64,000 bases of DNA from Sepiola atlantica. Its lineage: Eukaryota; Mollusca; Cephalopoda; Sepiida; Sepiolidae. Position 1 is the first letter of the stretch. The number at the start of each line of letters is the position of its first letter. The translations under genes and the position numbers were made by a program. The notes under the pieces were generated by a model, which saw only the letters and a program-made list of their open reading frames with translations, was not told the DNA's origin and searched no databases. Below, one piece after another: positions 21,880 through 34,042 of the stretch. The DNA lies in the NCBI GenBank assembly GCA_963556195.1, contig OY744525.1:24746218-24810217 (forward strand). The letters run 5' to 3'.

Positions 21880-22455
21880 AATGTTAGGATCACACTAGAA
21901 GAGAAAAAAAAGAAATAAAACAGAAAGAAATAAAACAGAAAGAAATAAAACAAAGAAAAGTGAAAATAGAAAAGAAATGAAAATGGAAATGAAAAAAGAA
22001 AAGAAATGAAAGCAGAAAAGAAATGAAAAATGGAAAAAAGAAATGAAAAAAAGAAACGAAATAAAACAAAGAAATTAAACAGAAAGAAAAGTGAAAATAG
22101 TTTTCTATTTTCACTTTTCTTTCTGTTTTATTTCTTTCTGTTTTATTTCATGTAATGAAAATGGAAATGAAAAAAGAAAAGAAAGCAGAAAAGAAATGAC
22201 AAATGGAAAAAAGAAATGAAAAAAAGAAATGAAAAAAGAAAAAAATGAAAAAAGAAATGAAATGAAAAAAGAAAAGAAATGAAAATAGAAGTGAAAAGGA
22301 AAGTAAATAGAAATGAAAAAAAAAAGAAAAGAAATTAAAACAGAAAAGAAAAAAAATGAAAATGGAAATGAAAAAAGAAAAGAAATGAGAACAAAAAAGA
22401 AATGAAAAATGGAAAAAAGAAAACAACTGAAAAAAAGAAAAAAAGAAAAAAAATG
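21880..22455. repeat. Polypurine tract with an internal palindrome
   Basis: Mainly A and G. At 22,079-22,126 the purine run inverts: a perfect 22-bp inverted repeat (arms 22,079-22,100 and 22,105-22,126) with a 4-nt TTTT centre, and weaker pairing further out. Confidence 0.9.
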
Positions 22456-24284
22456 GCTGCAAATGAGCTAATATCGATAACAAACAACCGAGGAGTTCGT
22501 TTGGCTGGTGCCTAGTTTCCTGTCTTGGCAATTCCAACCATTACCAAGAAAAACTTAGAGAGTATTGAAACGGCAAAGAATAGAATAAAAACAGTGCTCA
22601 TCATCATCATCATCATCACACTCATGACCGTTATGATGATCAAACACCACCACGTGGCCAATCTAACAAACATAGTCGTCATCAGGATTTGTGCTCGACT
22701 ACGTACGTGATTGTTGCTGTAGGGACTGCTTAACAAGGGGAATGGGGTCTGAGAATCAGAAAATGGAGAGAAAAAGAAGTAGCAGCTAATATTTAATGAT
22801 GACTGATATGTGTGTGATGGCGCAGACTTTGGATAAATCGTAATCACTCGGGTTATATAGCGGGGTTGATGAAGAGGAGACTGGATGAGTGGGGCTGCGG
22901 GCTTAAGACTTTATGATGGGCAGGTGGATGTAAGACTGGAAATCCTTTAAAGGTATTGGAGCGATTATGGCAAAGAACACCAGAGGGCGCTGGGTGTGGG
23001 TCGGGTTGTGCCGCATGTGTGGGTGTCGAGAGGTCGCCCCTTTTCCGACAAGAAAAGGCGGTAAGCGTTTAATAGGCAATCTAGGCACGCACGGCCACAG
23101 CCAAGAAAGAAAGAGGTTTGATAGAAAGCATGGCGATGGCAAAAATGTCAGAAGAAGCCCTGGACGAAACTATGAAGAGGCGTTCATCCCTTACGTTTCT
23201 CTTCTCACTCTTTTTTTCTGGTTATGTGTCGTTGTCCATCCGTCCGTCTTGTCCTGGCCGTGCAAGTCCAGCCAAGTGTCCACTATCAACCGTCTTTCTG
23301 TCTGTCCTTTCCCTGCCTCTGTCGATTCCATGATGACTGGCCACCATCTTAAGCAGTTCGATGCTTAAAACCAAAAGTCGATTGCTTGACTTGCATCCGT
23401 GGTGGTGGGGGTGGAGGAGGGGGATGCAACAAGAAGATGAAGAAGATGAAGAAGCAAGGATCGAAAATGACAGCTAAGATGGAAAATGATGAAGTAGGAA
23501 AAGGGAATGATTTATAGCTTACTGATGACCTGGCCATTGGTCAGAATCAAATCCGCACTCCCCAAGTAATCACGCCCGACCCCCCTCAACTAACCAGCCA
23601 GTCACTTCCTGGACAGAAGAAAAGATAAAAGAGAAGAAATAAAAATGCTATGGGAAGGGGGTGAAAAAAAACAAGTGACATAAAATGATAAGTGAGAAAT
23701 ATCAGGCAAGAGACACGAAAAAGAAGATGCTGGCGAGGATGAAGATGAGGATGAGCCTCTTATAGTAGAGATGTTTTGAAGACACGTCTTATACATAAAG
23801 TAAAGTAAGATTTTTCCTTATTTGTTTGACCGGTATAACTTCATAAACAGAAGCTGCATATAGAATTCTGATTCGTATGCGCTTTAGTCCGATTATTGAT
23901 AAGTGCTTCCAAACAAATTTTTAGTTTCGTTCAGTTTTTATATTTTCTCCACTCAGCCATTTTCTCTTTGCTTAGTAATTTCAGCACAGAAGTAGGAGTA
24001 ACTAACCCTCACCCACAGTAATAAGTCTTCATCCTTCGACCGAAAACACAGTAAAAGAAATACGGTAGAAATCTAATTAGAGTCACTTTTTCATATAACA
24101 CCATCCGTCTGCTCACTTTATATTAATCACTACATTTACAATTATATAACTAATAAAAAATACTTTCGAAAACAACTTTGTTTTCAGATTACAAATAATA
24201 CACAAACATCGACAATCTTCTTTGCCATGACGTTCTTAGAACATACATAACAAAACGTCTCCTACAATTCTTTATTTAAAACTG
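22456..24284. other. Mostly single-copy-looking region, no confirmed gene
   Basis: Less AT-rich and less repetitive than its surroundings. There is an (ATC)n patch at 22,600. Frames of up to 133 codons (22,967-23,368 plus; 22,903-23,142 minus) have no recognisable domain. The plus frame contains Cys-rich and basic stretches and a possible splice donor (GGTAAGC near 23,059). If a host exon or regulatory element exists in the window, this is the likeliest place. Confidence 0.4.
22967..23368 (+). CDS. Unrecognised 133-aa ORF (speculative)
   Basis: Begins MAKNTRGRWVWVGLCRMCGC and continues with a Gly/Lys/Arg-rich segment, a hydrophobic segment (about residues 78-95) and a Ser/Pro-rich end. No domain recognised. 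Overlapping frames in other phases are nearly as long, which argues against selection on this one. It lies in the least repetitive part of the window. Confidence 0.12.
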   Translation: MAKNTRGRWVWVGLCRMCGCREVAPFPTRKGGKRLIGNLGTHGHSQERKRFDRKHGDGKNVRRSPGRNYEEAFIPYVSLLTLFFWLCVVVHPSVLSWPCKSSQVSTINRLSVCPFPASVDSMMTGHHLKQFDA

Positions 24285-24285
24285 A

Positions 24286-24490
24286 ATTCCTTGGCCTGTT
24301 GGCTAGGAGCAAAGTGTAGTATCTGTTCTGATACTACACTTCACCTTTTCTGTCCTCAGTTAGTGAAAAATAAACCCTTCTAGACTGAGGCCATTTAAAT
24401 TTTCGCCGCAATCCAGACTGCCTGTTTTTGAGAGCTGGATTTTCCCTACATTAAAAACCGACCTGGTAGAGAGGCAAGGAAATAGGGACA
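24286..24490 (+). mobile_element. U2 snRNA-derived SINE, copy 1
   Basis: The head (24,289-24,330) reads CCTTGGCCTGTTGGCTAGGA and then AAAGTGTAGTATCTGTTCT, matching the conserved 5' region of U2 snRNA (GGCCTTTTGGCTAAGATCAA, GTGTAGTATCTGTTCT) with few changes. The body and tail (atccagactgcc, gctggattttccc, accgacctgg, gaggcaaggaaataggg) match the SINE tails at 10.76, 20.52 and 43.1 kb. Sm site and downstream U2 stems are absent, so it is a retroposon. Confidence 0.75.
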
Positions 24491-24532
24491 TGCTATCTTT
24501 CACTTTCGGTTATCATGCAGAGGTGCTTCAGT

Positions 24533-24891
24533 CAGTAGCGTGGTGGGAGGTTGATGGCTGCAGGGGCCAATCACTGATTTGGCGCCCCCCCCCCGAATAT
24601 GAGCGACGAAGTCGCGAAAAAATGCAGCTGGGGGTCTGGGGGGCGCTGGAAGCTGGAAGTTCCCCAGTGGGGTACGGGGCGGAGCCCCGGAAAATTTTGC
24701 CATTTTAAGGCCTCCAGATGCCATTCTCTGAAATGGAACAAAATTGTGTTTATTAAGGTCTTTATTTTAAATTTTCTTGGGTCTCCTACAAAGGGTGCGC
24801 CCCCTAAAACCCCATTTTGGCGCCCCCCCCAGAAACCTTGGCTGGGGGGGGGGACTTTCAATCCGCCCCCCCCCCTGCCACCACGCTACTG
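24533..24891. mobile_element. 359-bp hAT-like MITE with 8-bp target duplication
   Basis: Perfect 14-bp terminal inverted repeats CAGTAGCGTGGTGG, flanked by identical 8-bp direct repeats gcttcagt (24,525-24,532 and 24,892-24,899). The interior is G/C-homopolymer-rich and lacks transposase. It lies about 40 bp downstream of the U2-SINE. Short frames on both strands are not genes. Confidence 0.92.
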
Positions 24892-24899
24892 GCTTCAGT

Positions 24900-25885
24900 T
24901 CTTGGTAAACTTACTGACCAAAGAAGAAGGATGCATAGTCATTGTAGTAGCCGTTATTTGTTTTGCATGCAAGTGTTCCTCTTGCAAATATCAGTTCTTA
25001 CTAATCAGTTACGATAAAAACTAGTGTAATCATAGCATTGCCAGAGAAAATCTGTTACCATAGAAACATACATTTATTAGAGGATGTTCGTTCTTACGAA
25101 CGTTTCAACGTTCATTTTTATTTGTAAATTTTATTTCTATTTATCTTTCATTCAAATTTTAAATATCTATTAATTATTATCTCAATCCAAACCCGGTTCT
25201 TGCACAAAATATTCACCAACTCTTCTATTTAAATACTAATCTTATTAAAAATAATACCTATAAAATGTACGTTATTTACAAATACTTTTATTCCTATAAA
25301 ATGGTACCATCCTTCCAGTGTCTGTGTATAGAAAATATTATTTACAATTCCAACACACCAAAGAAAAATTTTTAATTAAAAAAATCCTTATCTTGACGTA
25401 AGTATGTAGCTATGAGGATACTTTTAAATGTTCTTATTATTTATAAATTTAATAATTCAAAAAAGACTATAATTAATACTTATAGTTTTTAAAAAATTGA
25501 TTAAAATTATATGCGGTTTAAAGTTTATATGAAGTTTAAGGTTTGAGCAGGAGTTTCTTGGATTCTTCATTTTTTCCCCACTCAACTTCTGTGCACGGGT
25601 CTCGTTAATATCTTTATATAATATGAGTCCATTCGTTTGTGCACTTTGCAATGAAAATAATATTTCAAATTTATGCTTAATAGATGCAAAGGGTCTCTTC
25701 TAGAGTTGGTTAGATATATAAAAAAAGATGTGCTCATTCTATTTGCCTGTTTAGCAATGAAATGCTATTTCAAACTGAAATCCGACAGACTGACCGACAA
25801 CACTCTAATGGAGATGCTAGGACACATCTTAAAATATTCTTTAAAAAACCTTTCATCAATGACGATTTATTAGAAAGTATTAAAA
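24900..25885. other. AT-rich sequence, no gene seen
   Basis: Single degenerate copy of the 'atgctatttcaaac...gacagactgacc' unit near 25,757-25,800. Otherwise nothing is supported. Confidence 0.45.
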
Positions 25886-25889
25886 AGGA

Positions 25890-27893
25890 GTGAAAATAAA
25901 GTATTGACCATGTAAGAAAAATAAGGTATTGACAATAAAAAGGATTCAAAATAAAGTATTTAGAAAGATGGAAAATTTATAATGGGAGAGAATAAGGAAT
26001 TAATAAATGAAAATAAAGTATTGGCAATGAGTGAAAATAAGTTATTGACAATGATAGAAAATAAGGAACTGAAAATAATGGAAAATAAAGTATTGACCAT
26101 GAAAAGGAATAAAAAATAAAGTATTGACAACGAAAAGGAATAAAAAATAAAGTATTGACAACGAAAAGGAATAAGAATAAAGTATTGACAACGAAAAGAA
26201 ATAAAGTATTGACAACGAAAAGGAATAAAGATAAAGTATTGACAATGAAAAGGAATAAGAATAAAGTATTGACAAGTAAAAGGAATAAAGATAAAGTATT
26301 GACAACGAAAAAGAATAAAAATAAAGTATTGACAATGAAAAGGAATAAAGATAAAGTATTGACAACGAAAAGGAATAAAGATAAAGTATTGACAATGAAA
26401 AGGAATAAGAATAAAGTATTGACAAGTAAAAGGAATAAAGATAAAGTATTGACAACGAAAAAGAATAAAAATAAAGTATTGACAATGAAAAGGAATAAAG
26501 ATAAAGTATTGACAACGAAAAAGAATAAAGATAAAGTATTGACAACGAAAAAGAAATAAGAATAAAGTATTGACAACGAAAAGAAATAAGAATAAAGTAT
26601 TGACAACGAAAAGGAATAAGAATAAAGTATTGACAACGAAAAGAAATAAGAATAAAGTATTGACAACGAAAAGGAATAAGAATAAAGTATTGACAACGAA
26701 AAGGAATAAGAATAAAGTATTGACAACGAAAAGGAATAAAAATAAATGATTGAAAATGAAAAAGAAATAAAGATAAAGTATTGACAATGAAAAGGAATAA
26801 AGATAAAGTATTGACAACGAAAAGGAATAAAGATAAAGTATTGACAACGAAAAGGAATAAAGATAAAGCATTGACGATGAAAAGGAATAAAGATAAAGTA
26901 TTGACAACGAAAAGAAATAAAGATAAAGTATTGACAATGAAAAGGAATAAAGATAAAGCATTGACGATGAAAAGGAATAAAGATAAAGTATTGACAACGA
27001 AAAGGAATAAAGATAAAGTATTGACAACGAAAATGGAATAAAGATAAAGTATTGAAAACAAAAAGGAATAAGAATAAAGTATTGACAACGAAAAGAAATA
27101 AGAATAAAGTATTGACAACGAAAAGGAATAAGAATAAAGTATTGACAACGAAAAGAAATAAGAATAAAGTATTGACAACGAAAGGGAATAAAAAATAAAG
27201 TATTGACAACGAAAAGGAATGAAGATAAAGTATTGACAACGAAGAAAAATAAAAATCAAGTATTGACAATGAAAAGGAATAAAAAATAAAGTATTGACAA
27301 CGAAGAGGAATATAAATAAAGTATTGGCAATGAAAAAGAATAAAAATAAAGTATTGACAACGAAAAAGAATAAAAATAAAGTATTGACAACGAAAAAGAA
27401 TAAAAATAAAGTATTGACAACGAAAAAGAATAAAAATAAAGTATTGACAACGAAAAAGAATAAAAATAAAGTATTGACAATGAAAAGGAAAAATAAAGCA
27501 TTGACGATGAAAAGGAATAAAAATAAAGTATTGACAACGAAAAGGAATAAAAATAAAGTATTGACAACGAAAAAGAATAAAAATAAAGTATTGACAACGA
27601 AAAAGAATAAAAATAAAGTATTGACAATGAAAAGGAAAAATAAAGCATTGACGATGAAAAGGAATAAAAATAAAGTATTGACAACGAAAAGGAATATAAA
27701 TAAAGTATTGACAACGAAAAGGAATATAAATAAAGTATTGACAACGAAAAAGAATAAAAATAAAGTATTGACAACGAAAAGGAATAAAAAATAAAGCATT
27801 GAAAATGAAAAGGAATAAAAATAAAGTATTGACAACGAAAAGGAATAAAAATAAAGTATTGAAAATGAAAAGGAATATAAATAAGTATTAGAA
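25890..27893. repeat. 30-bp minisatellite, about 2 kb
   Basis: Unit 'ataaagtattgacaacgaaa' + 'aggaataaag', about 60 copies, mostly 30 bp with 27-33-bp variants. Edges are degenerate. Because the unit is divisible by three and stop-free in several frames, it produces open frames of 355-597 codons on the minus strand and 86-166 on the plus strand. None is a credible protein. Confidence 0.97.
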
Positions 27894-28560
27894 AAGAAGC
27901 GACATTTTGGAGACTGAGAAAAACCTTAGTGAGAAAATAGAATTAAAAAAGAAGCTTTTAGATTTGCTCTTCCTTGATGGCAGTATTGGTTGTCTTCTTT
28001 GAAGGACAGTAAGAGTAAAAATAAATTTGCAAACATAATAAAGGTGTGTGGCAGATAGCCAAGTTAAATATCCGGGTGGTCTGTATATTTTGGGTATTGT
28101 TCAAGAGAAAACGGAAGAGAAGGTAGCATCAACAAGAATCCGAGGAAATTAACAATGGAAAATTGAAAGGGAAGAATGAAAAAAAAATATTCATGAGAAT
28201 AATGAAGGGCTAAAAATTGAGCAGTTATGTCAAAGGATACAAGTAATTGGTAGATGGCCTGAAGGCGCCTGAAATGGTAACAGACAAAAACTCTTTCAAT
28301 AACACCAAAAACGAAAATATTCCTAGAACACATTGAACCAGTCCAATAAGCATAAAAAAAACGCATTATATATAAGAACTTTTTAGATTAGCAAAGTTCC
28401 TGGCACAATTGTCTATGAATAACCTTGTGCCAAACATTATTTTTTCAGAAGCGGACAAATTTATGACCGAGACTGTCTTTGTTACTTACATCAATCAATC
28501 GTTCTTACGGAGAAAAGAAATCATTCATTTTTTCATCTCATTAAATATTACCGTTTATTT
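27894..28560. other. Unassigned sequence, no gene seen
   Basis: A 100-codon minus frame (28,064-28,366) has hydrophobic segments but no recognisable family. Confidence 0.4.
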
Positions 28561-28564
28561 ATGA

Positions 28565-28592
28565 CTAGCAGAACTATCCCATGTTGCCCGGG
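28565..28592 (-). mobile_element. Helitron-like 3' terminus
   Basis: On the minus strand: hairpin CCCGGGCAACATGGG, ATAGTTCTG, CTAG (28,565-28,568), then T. The body would extend right and contain the 128-bp array, which parallels the 2.6-kb element that also carries an internal tandem array. The 5' end was not identified. Confidence 0.65.
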
Positions 28593-28782
28593 AACATGGC
28601 TAACAAAATAGAATAGATAAAAACGTAAAGTATGTAATATGTTTTTTGTTTAAATATCTCTCCTGCTTTTTTGCTCATGCGACAATCTATTGCAACTGCT
28701 TCAATGTAATGGAAAGAAGAAAAAAAGAAAATGTTATCAGTAGCCGACTATTTTTCAGCAAGCAAATATTTTTTTCAGAGCC

Positions 28783-30434
28783 CCTATGAACTAATTTGAT
28801 CCATGGTGATCCTAACCTAATGCATATTACAATATTGCTTTACTATAAAAAACTCAGGGGCATACTGAACCAAAATATGTAAAGTTTATAAGTGTATCTT
28901 TTCTAACCCAACTATGAACTAATTTTATCTATGGTGATCCTAATCTAATGCATATTACAATGTTGTTTTACCATAACCAGCTCGGGGAATACTGAACAAA
29001 AATATGTATGGTTTATAAGTGTCTCTTTTCTGACACCACTATGAACTAATTTGATCCATGCTGATCCTAACCTAATGCATATTAAAATATTGTTTTACCA
29101 TAAACAGGTTTGGGGAATACTGAACCAAAATATGTAAGGTTCATAAGTGTATCTTTTTTGACCTCACTATGAACTAATTTGATCCATGCTGATCCTAACC
29201 AAATGCATATTACAATATTGTTTTACCATAACCAGCTCGGGGAATACTGAACCAAAATATGTAAGGTTAATAAGTGTATCTTTTCTGACCCAACTATGAA
29301 CTAATTTGATCCATGCTGATCCTAACCTAATGCATATTATAATATTGTTTTACCATAAACAGGTTCGGGGAATACTGAACCAAAATATGTAAGGTTTAAA
29401 CATGTATCTTTTCTGATCCCACAATGAACTAACTTGATCCATGGTAATCCTAACGAAATGCATATTACAATATTATTTTACCATAACCAGCTCGGGACAA
29501 ACTGAACCAAAATATGTAAGGTTCATAAGTGTATCTTTTCTGACCCCACTATGAACTAATTTGATCCATGGTGATCCTAACCAAATACATATTACAATAT
29601 TGTTTTACCATAACCTGCAGGGGGTCACATTGAACCAAAATATGTATGGTTCATAAGTGTATCTTTTCTGATCCCACAATGAACTAACTTGATCCATAGC
29701 AATCCTAACCAAATGCATTATACAATATTGTTTTCCTAGATCCAGCTCGGGGCATACTGAACCAAAATATGTAAAGTTTATAAGTGTATCTTTTCTGACC
29801 CAACTATGAACTAATTTGATCCATGGTGATTCTAACCAACCTTATGCATATTATATTGTTTTACCATAAACAGGTTCGGGGAATACTGAACCAAAATATG
29901 TGAGGTTCATAAGGGTATCTTTTCTGATCCCACTATAGACTAATTTTATATATGTTGATCCTAAACAAATGCATATTGTAATATTGTTTTACCATAACCA
30001 GCTCGGGGCATACTGAACCAAATATATGTAAGGTTCATAAGTGTATCTTTTCTGATCCCAACTATGAACTAATTTGATCCATGGTGATCCTAACCTAATG
30101 CATATTATATTGTTTTACCATAAACAGGTTCGGGGAATACTGAACCAAAATATGTGAGGTTCAGAAGTGTATCTTTTTTGATCCCACTATAAACTAATTT
30201 TATATATGTTGATCCTAACCAAATGCATATTACAATATTGTCTTATCATAACCAGCTCGGGGTCATACTGAACCAACATATGTAAGGTTCATAAGTGTAT
30301 CTTTTCTGACCCCACTATGAACTAATTTAATCCATGGTAATCCTAACCAAATGCATATTACAATATTGTTTTACCATAACCAGTTTGGGGATATACTGAA
30401 TCCAAATATGCATGGATTATAAGTATATATTTAC
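28783..30434. repeat. 127-129-bp satellite-like array, 13 copies
   Basis: Unit starts were counted at 28783, 28912, 29039, 29167, 29294, 29422, 29549, 29677, 29804, 29933, 30062, 30187 and 30314. The unit contains 'ctatgaactaatttgatcca', 'gatcctaacctaatgcatat', 'attgttttaccata' and 'tactgaaccaaaatatgt'. Most units alternate between 'ccagctcgggg' and 'acaggttcgggg', a dimeric (about 255-bp) higher-order pattern. Divergence between units is modest and there is no ORF. Confidence 0.95.
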
Positions 30435-30850
30435 TAGTTTCTGAGTTTTATATATTAATCTTCCACTCTATAATCAAAACCAATGTGTATTTATTTGTAT
30501 ATTTTTATATAAATAAATATCATATAACGTCTAGTCACATAAGAGTTAGAAAATAAAAAAATTGACCTTTTTCTAGCCTCTGAACGTAATCATTTCAAGT
30601 GGTGAGGGAGAACAAGAAAGCAAATAGAAAGCCAGACAACCCCTGCTGTCTTAATTTAGAAAGAAATTTTCCACTCTAAATAAAAAGTCAACAGTTGGTG
30701 TTTTTTCTTCTTTAGGTCATCAGAAATGATAATTTATATATGAAAAATTTAATGACTGACATAATTCTATGATTTCATATGAATATTAGTGCGAACATTG
30801 GCGGAACATCATATAATTTTCGTTATTTTTGATGGATGATATATATATTT
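30435..30850. other. AT-rich sequence, no gene seen
   Basis: Nothing supported. Confidence 0.4.
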
Positions 30851-30851
30851 T

Positions 30852-31101
30852 ATTATTTCAATATACACTATACATTAGTATGATCTTCCATCGATACCTT
30901 CGTTTTCAGAGAAACACTGGAAACTCACCCCACAGGACTAAAATAACAGAATGTAATCAATTCTTTAATCAATAAAAAGCATCGACTGAAGAATCAGTTA
31001 CATTTAGTAGCTTTAGCCCTGTGGGCTGAGTTTCCAGTGTGTTTGTGAAACCGAAAGGATATGATGGAAGATCATACTAGCGTATAGTGTCAATTGAAAT
31101 T
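30852..31101. mobile_element. Foldback element, 250 bp
   Basis: The arms share 'cactatac...tagtatgatcttccatc', 'acactggaaactca' and 'ccacag' and their complements, around a roughly 70-bp centre. ATTGAGCAC follows at 31,135-31,143. A CTGAAGA lies in the centre (about 30,986), but no matching GAAA/helix set could be drawn. Confidence 0.85.
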
Positions 31102-31417
31102 TAAAAAAAGTATATATACGCTTTTGTACTAGTAATTGAGCACTCTAGCTTTTCCCCATAACATAAAATTACACACACATAAGTTTAGGATATCGAAGGC
31201 TATAGCAATGCGATATAAGGTTGAAGACACAATGCGAGTTGAAAGAAAGATAGACAAGATAATGGAAAGGAGAAAAGACAATATTGTAATAATGCAATAC
31301 TTTTCTATTTTTTATCTACCTGTCGTAACGTTTTTAATCAATAATACGATGTCCAATATTATTTAATATTTCGAGGATATTCCTCCTTCTTAAAAATCCA
31401 AATTCCCCTTTTCTTGG

Positions 31418-31421
<4 letters not shown>

Positions 31422-31474
<53 letters not shown>
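31422..31474. repeat. (TA)n microsatellite
   Basis: About 26 TA dinucleotides. Further runs lie at 31,690-31,724, 31,856-31,917 (followed by (TG)n) and 34,052-34,100. Confidence 0.97.
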
Positions 31475-31479
<5 letters not shown>

Positions 31480-31599
31480 TGTTATTATTATCATTTCATG
31501 TATACACATATAATATTATAAAGTGATATCATATATTGTGTATAGATTTTCACTATTTACTTCAACGGTGCTCAATACGCGAGTAGAGCATAGTAGCAA

Positions 31600-31679
31600 A
31601 GTATTAAAATATATTTATGGTAATTAAGCTACACAGTGGCGTCCGCATTTCATTCCTGCATGGAATCGTCAGGATAAAA

Positions 31680-31682
<3 letters not shown>
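31600..31682 (-). ncRNA. Hammerhead-like motif beside inverted ATTGAGCAC
   Basis: On the minus strand: CTGACGA, stem II TTCC-ATGCA-GGAA, GAAA, a wobble-rich helix III (TGCGG with CTGTG), then GTA. Helix I is weak. The minus strand then reads GCTCTACT and ATTGAGCAC (plus-strand 31,568-31,576), the same downstream block as at the other foldbacks, in matching relative orientation. Confidence 0.4.
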
Positions 31683-31727
<45 letters not shown>

Positions 31728-31851
31728 CTCACGGCAAATGAAACCGACCGTAAAGAAATACATCTAACAGAAATGTTATATTTTTTTGGAAATGTGAAAA
31801 AATAAAAAAATAAAAATAAAAACATGGTTATTGGAATATAAAATGAACCTG

Positions 31852-31919
<68 letters not shown>

Positions 31920-31999
31920 GTGTGTGTGTGTGTGTATGGACACCATGAATAATTTGTTTATGCCTACATGCTATCATATTCGCATAAATCAACCTGGAA

Positions 32000-32420
32000 T
32001 TCAAAATAGAAATGTGAACAGGGACGTTTTTCTCTCTTATTTGCATGTTCATAAAATACGACAGAAAGATTTAATGTTATTCTCTCTTCCTTATATTTTA
32101 TTATGATTTTACATATTGTGTCACTTGTGTACATCATACGGTGTTTTGATGGAACAGTCATGGATAGAAGAGAAGAAAAAAAAATGTCCCCTTCTTGCCT
32201 TTTAGAAATTATGATCAGACAACATGCGTTCAAACCCCTTTTTCCTTTGAGGACAGTTAGAGAAGAAACGACATAAGAATAAAAGGTAAAAAACAGCAAA
32301 GAATAAACAAACAAAATAAATTTGGGATGGGACAAAAATCAAAGGAAATTAGGCTCTATTGTGAAACAATCATTGATGGGAGCGCTCGAAAAAACCCAGC
32401 AAACACCAAAACGGGTATTT
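32000..32420. other. Unassigned sequence, no gene seen
   Basis: Overlapping frames on both strands (up to 123 codons) have no recognisable domain. Confidence 0.4.
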
Positions 32421-32439
32421 GTAAGTTGCATCCATTCAC

Positions 32440-33300
32440 TGTATTTAGAAGCGTGACAGACCAACGAAAATGCTATTTGAAACTTAAGCACAAAAAAACA
32501 ATGAAAATGCTATTCTAAACGTCAGCATGACGGAATAACGAAAATGCTATTTGAAACTTTAGCGTGACAGACCAACGAAAATGCTATTTCAAACGTAAGC
32601 GTGACGGAATAACTAAAATTCTATTTGAAACTTTAGCGTGACAGACCAACAAAAATGCTATTTCAAAGGTAAGTGTGACAGAGTAACGAAAATGCTATTA
32701 TAAACTTAAGCATAAAAGACCAATGAAATTCTATTTCAAACTTAAGCATAAAAAACCAACGAAAATGCGATTTCAAACTTAAGCGTGACAGACTAACGAA
32801 AATGCGATTTCAAACTTAAGCGTGACAGACCAACGAAAATACTATTTCAAAGGTAAGTGTGACAGAGTAACGAAAATGCTATTCTAAACTTAAGCATAAA
32901 AGACCAATGAAATTCTATTTCAAACTTAAGCATGACAGACCAACGAAAATGCGATTTCAAACTTAAGCCTGACAGACCAACGAAAAGAATGTTATTTAAA
33001 ACTTCAGCATAACAGATCAAATAAAATGCTATTTCAAATTTAAGCGTAACAAATAAAATACTATTTCAAACATAAGCATGACAGACCGACGAAAATGTTA
33101 TTTTAAACTTACGTGTGACAGACCAAAAACAATGCTATTTGAAAACTAGGCATAACACATCAAACAGACGGACCCGTTTATACAGACGCTCCAACAGATT
33201 TAAATGTGTGCCTTCCATCTCTACAGTTAGCCAATGAAAATGTTATTTCAAACTGATGCTCGACAGACGGACAGACAAAGCCTATCATATTGATGCGTGG
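32440..33300. repeat. 'gacagaccaacgaaaa' array, locus 2
   Basis: About 18 degenerate units of about 38-40 bp: 'gtgacagaccaacgaaaatg' + 'ctatttcaaacttaagc'. Preceded by 'gcatccattcactgt' and followed by 'gacagacggacagacaaagcc', the same flanking phrases as at the other loci (19.25, 20.25, 43.51 and 48.53 kb). Confidence 0.92.
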
Positions 33301-34042
33301 ACACATGTAAAAAATGATAATGTCCTGTCAAACGCAGATGAAGATCATCATTAACATCCTTGTTGTGAGGAGATCAAAGAAGAACTAAAGTTTGTCCGTA
33401 TACTCTGCTTTTCACAGCAACCATGACAGTCATTCAATGTCTTCCCTTTTCTTCTTTTAACAAACGAAAAATATGTTCACCATTTATCGTGATATCGTAA
33501 CTGAATCACTGTTGATATCACATTTATCAACATTTATCAAAGTGCTTTATCAAGATGGTATACGATAAGCCTCAAAGAAACCTCAAACTTTTGAAACATA
33601 AGAGATATTCTCAGTCGCCACATTAGCTATACCCAAGAGGCGTTATTCGGGAATCTTTTTACTTTCATTTCCGTTTCACTTTTTTTCTCTCCTTTAAAAT
33701 TTCGAAGGGTCATAAAGTAATTCAGACTTTGTATAACTGTTAACAAAAGATGAAAATACAAGATATTCAGTCGGTCCAGTTTTTTCCAATAATCTGGTCG
33801 ATTATCACCGTATGTTGAATTTAACATTCAAGTAAAATGTTGTTTATATATATATATATGTATATATATTTTTCAAAAATGTCATAACCTCGCTTGGATG
33901 TTTGAAAAGACCATAGGGTCGAAAAAAATTATTGCACCGGTGATTATGTGATTCCGTGTTACTTTATTTTCTTTTATTCTTTCTCTGTTTATTACATTGA
34001 GCTCTCTTACGCGGATTTCCTTCTGAAATTTATTTCACTCTA

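Noticed and set aside
26042..27835. 597-codon open frame on the minus strand
   Set aside because: It is a read-through of a 30-bp tandem repeat; two other frames and the opposite strand are also open.
30852..31101. Hammerhead in the 31.0-kb foldback
   Set aside because: A CTGAAGA is present but no GAAA with compatible stems could be drawn.
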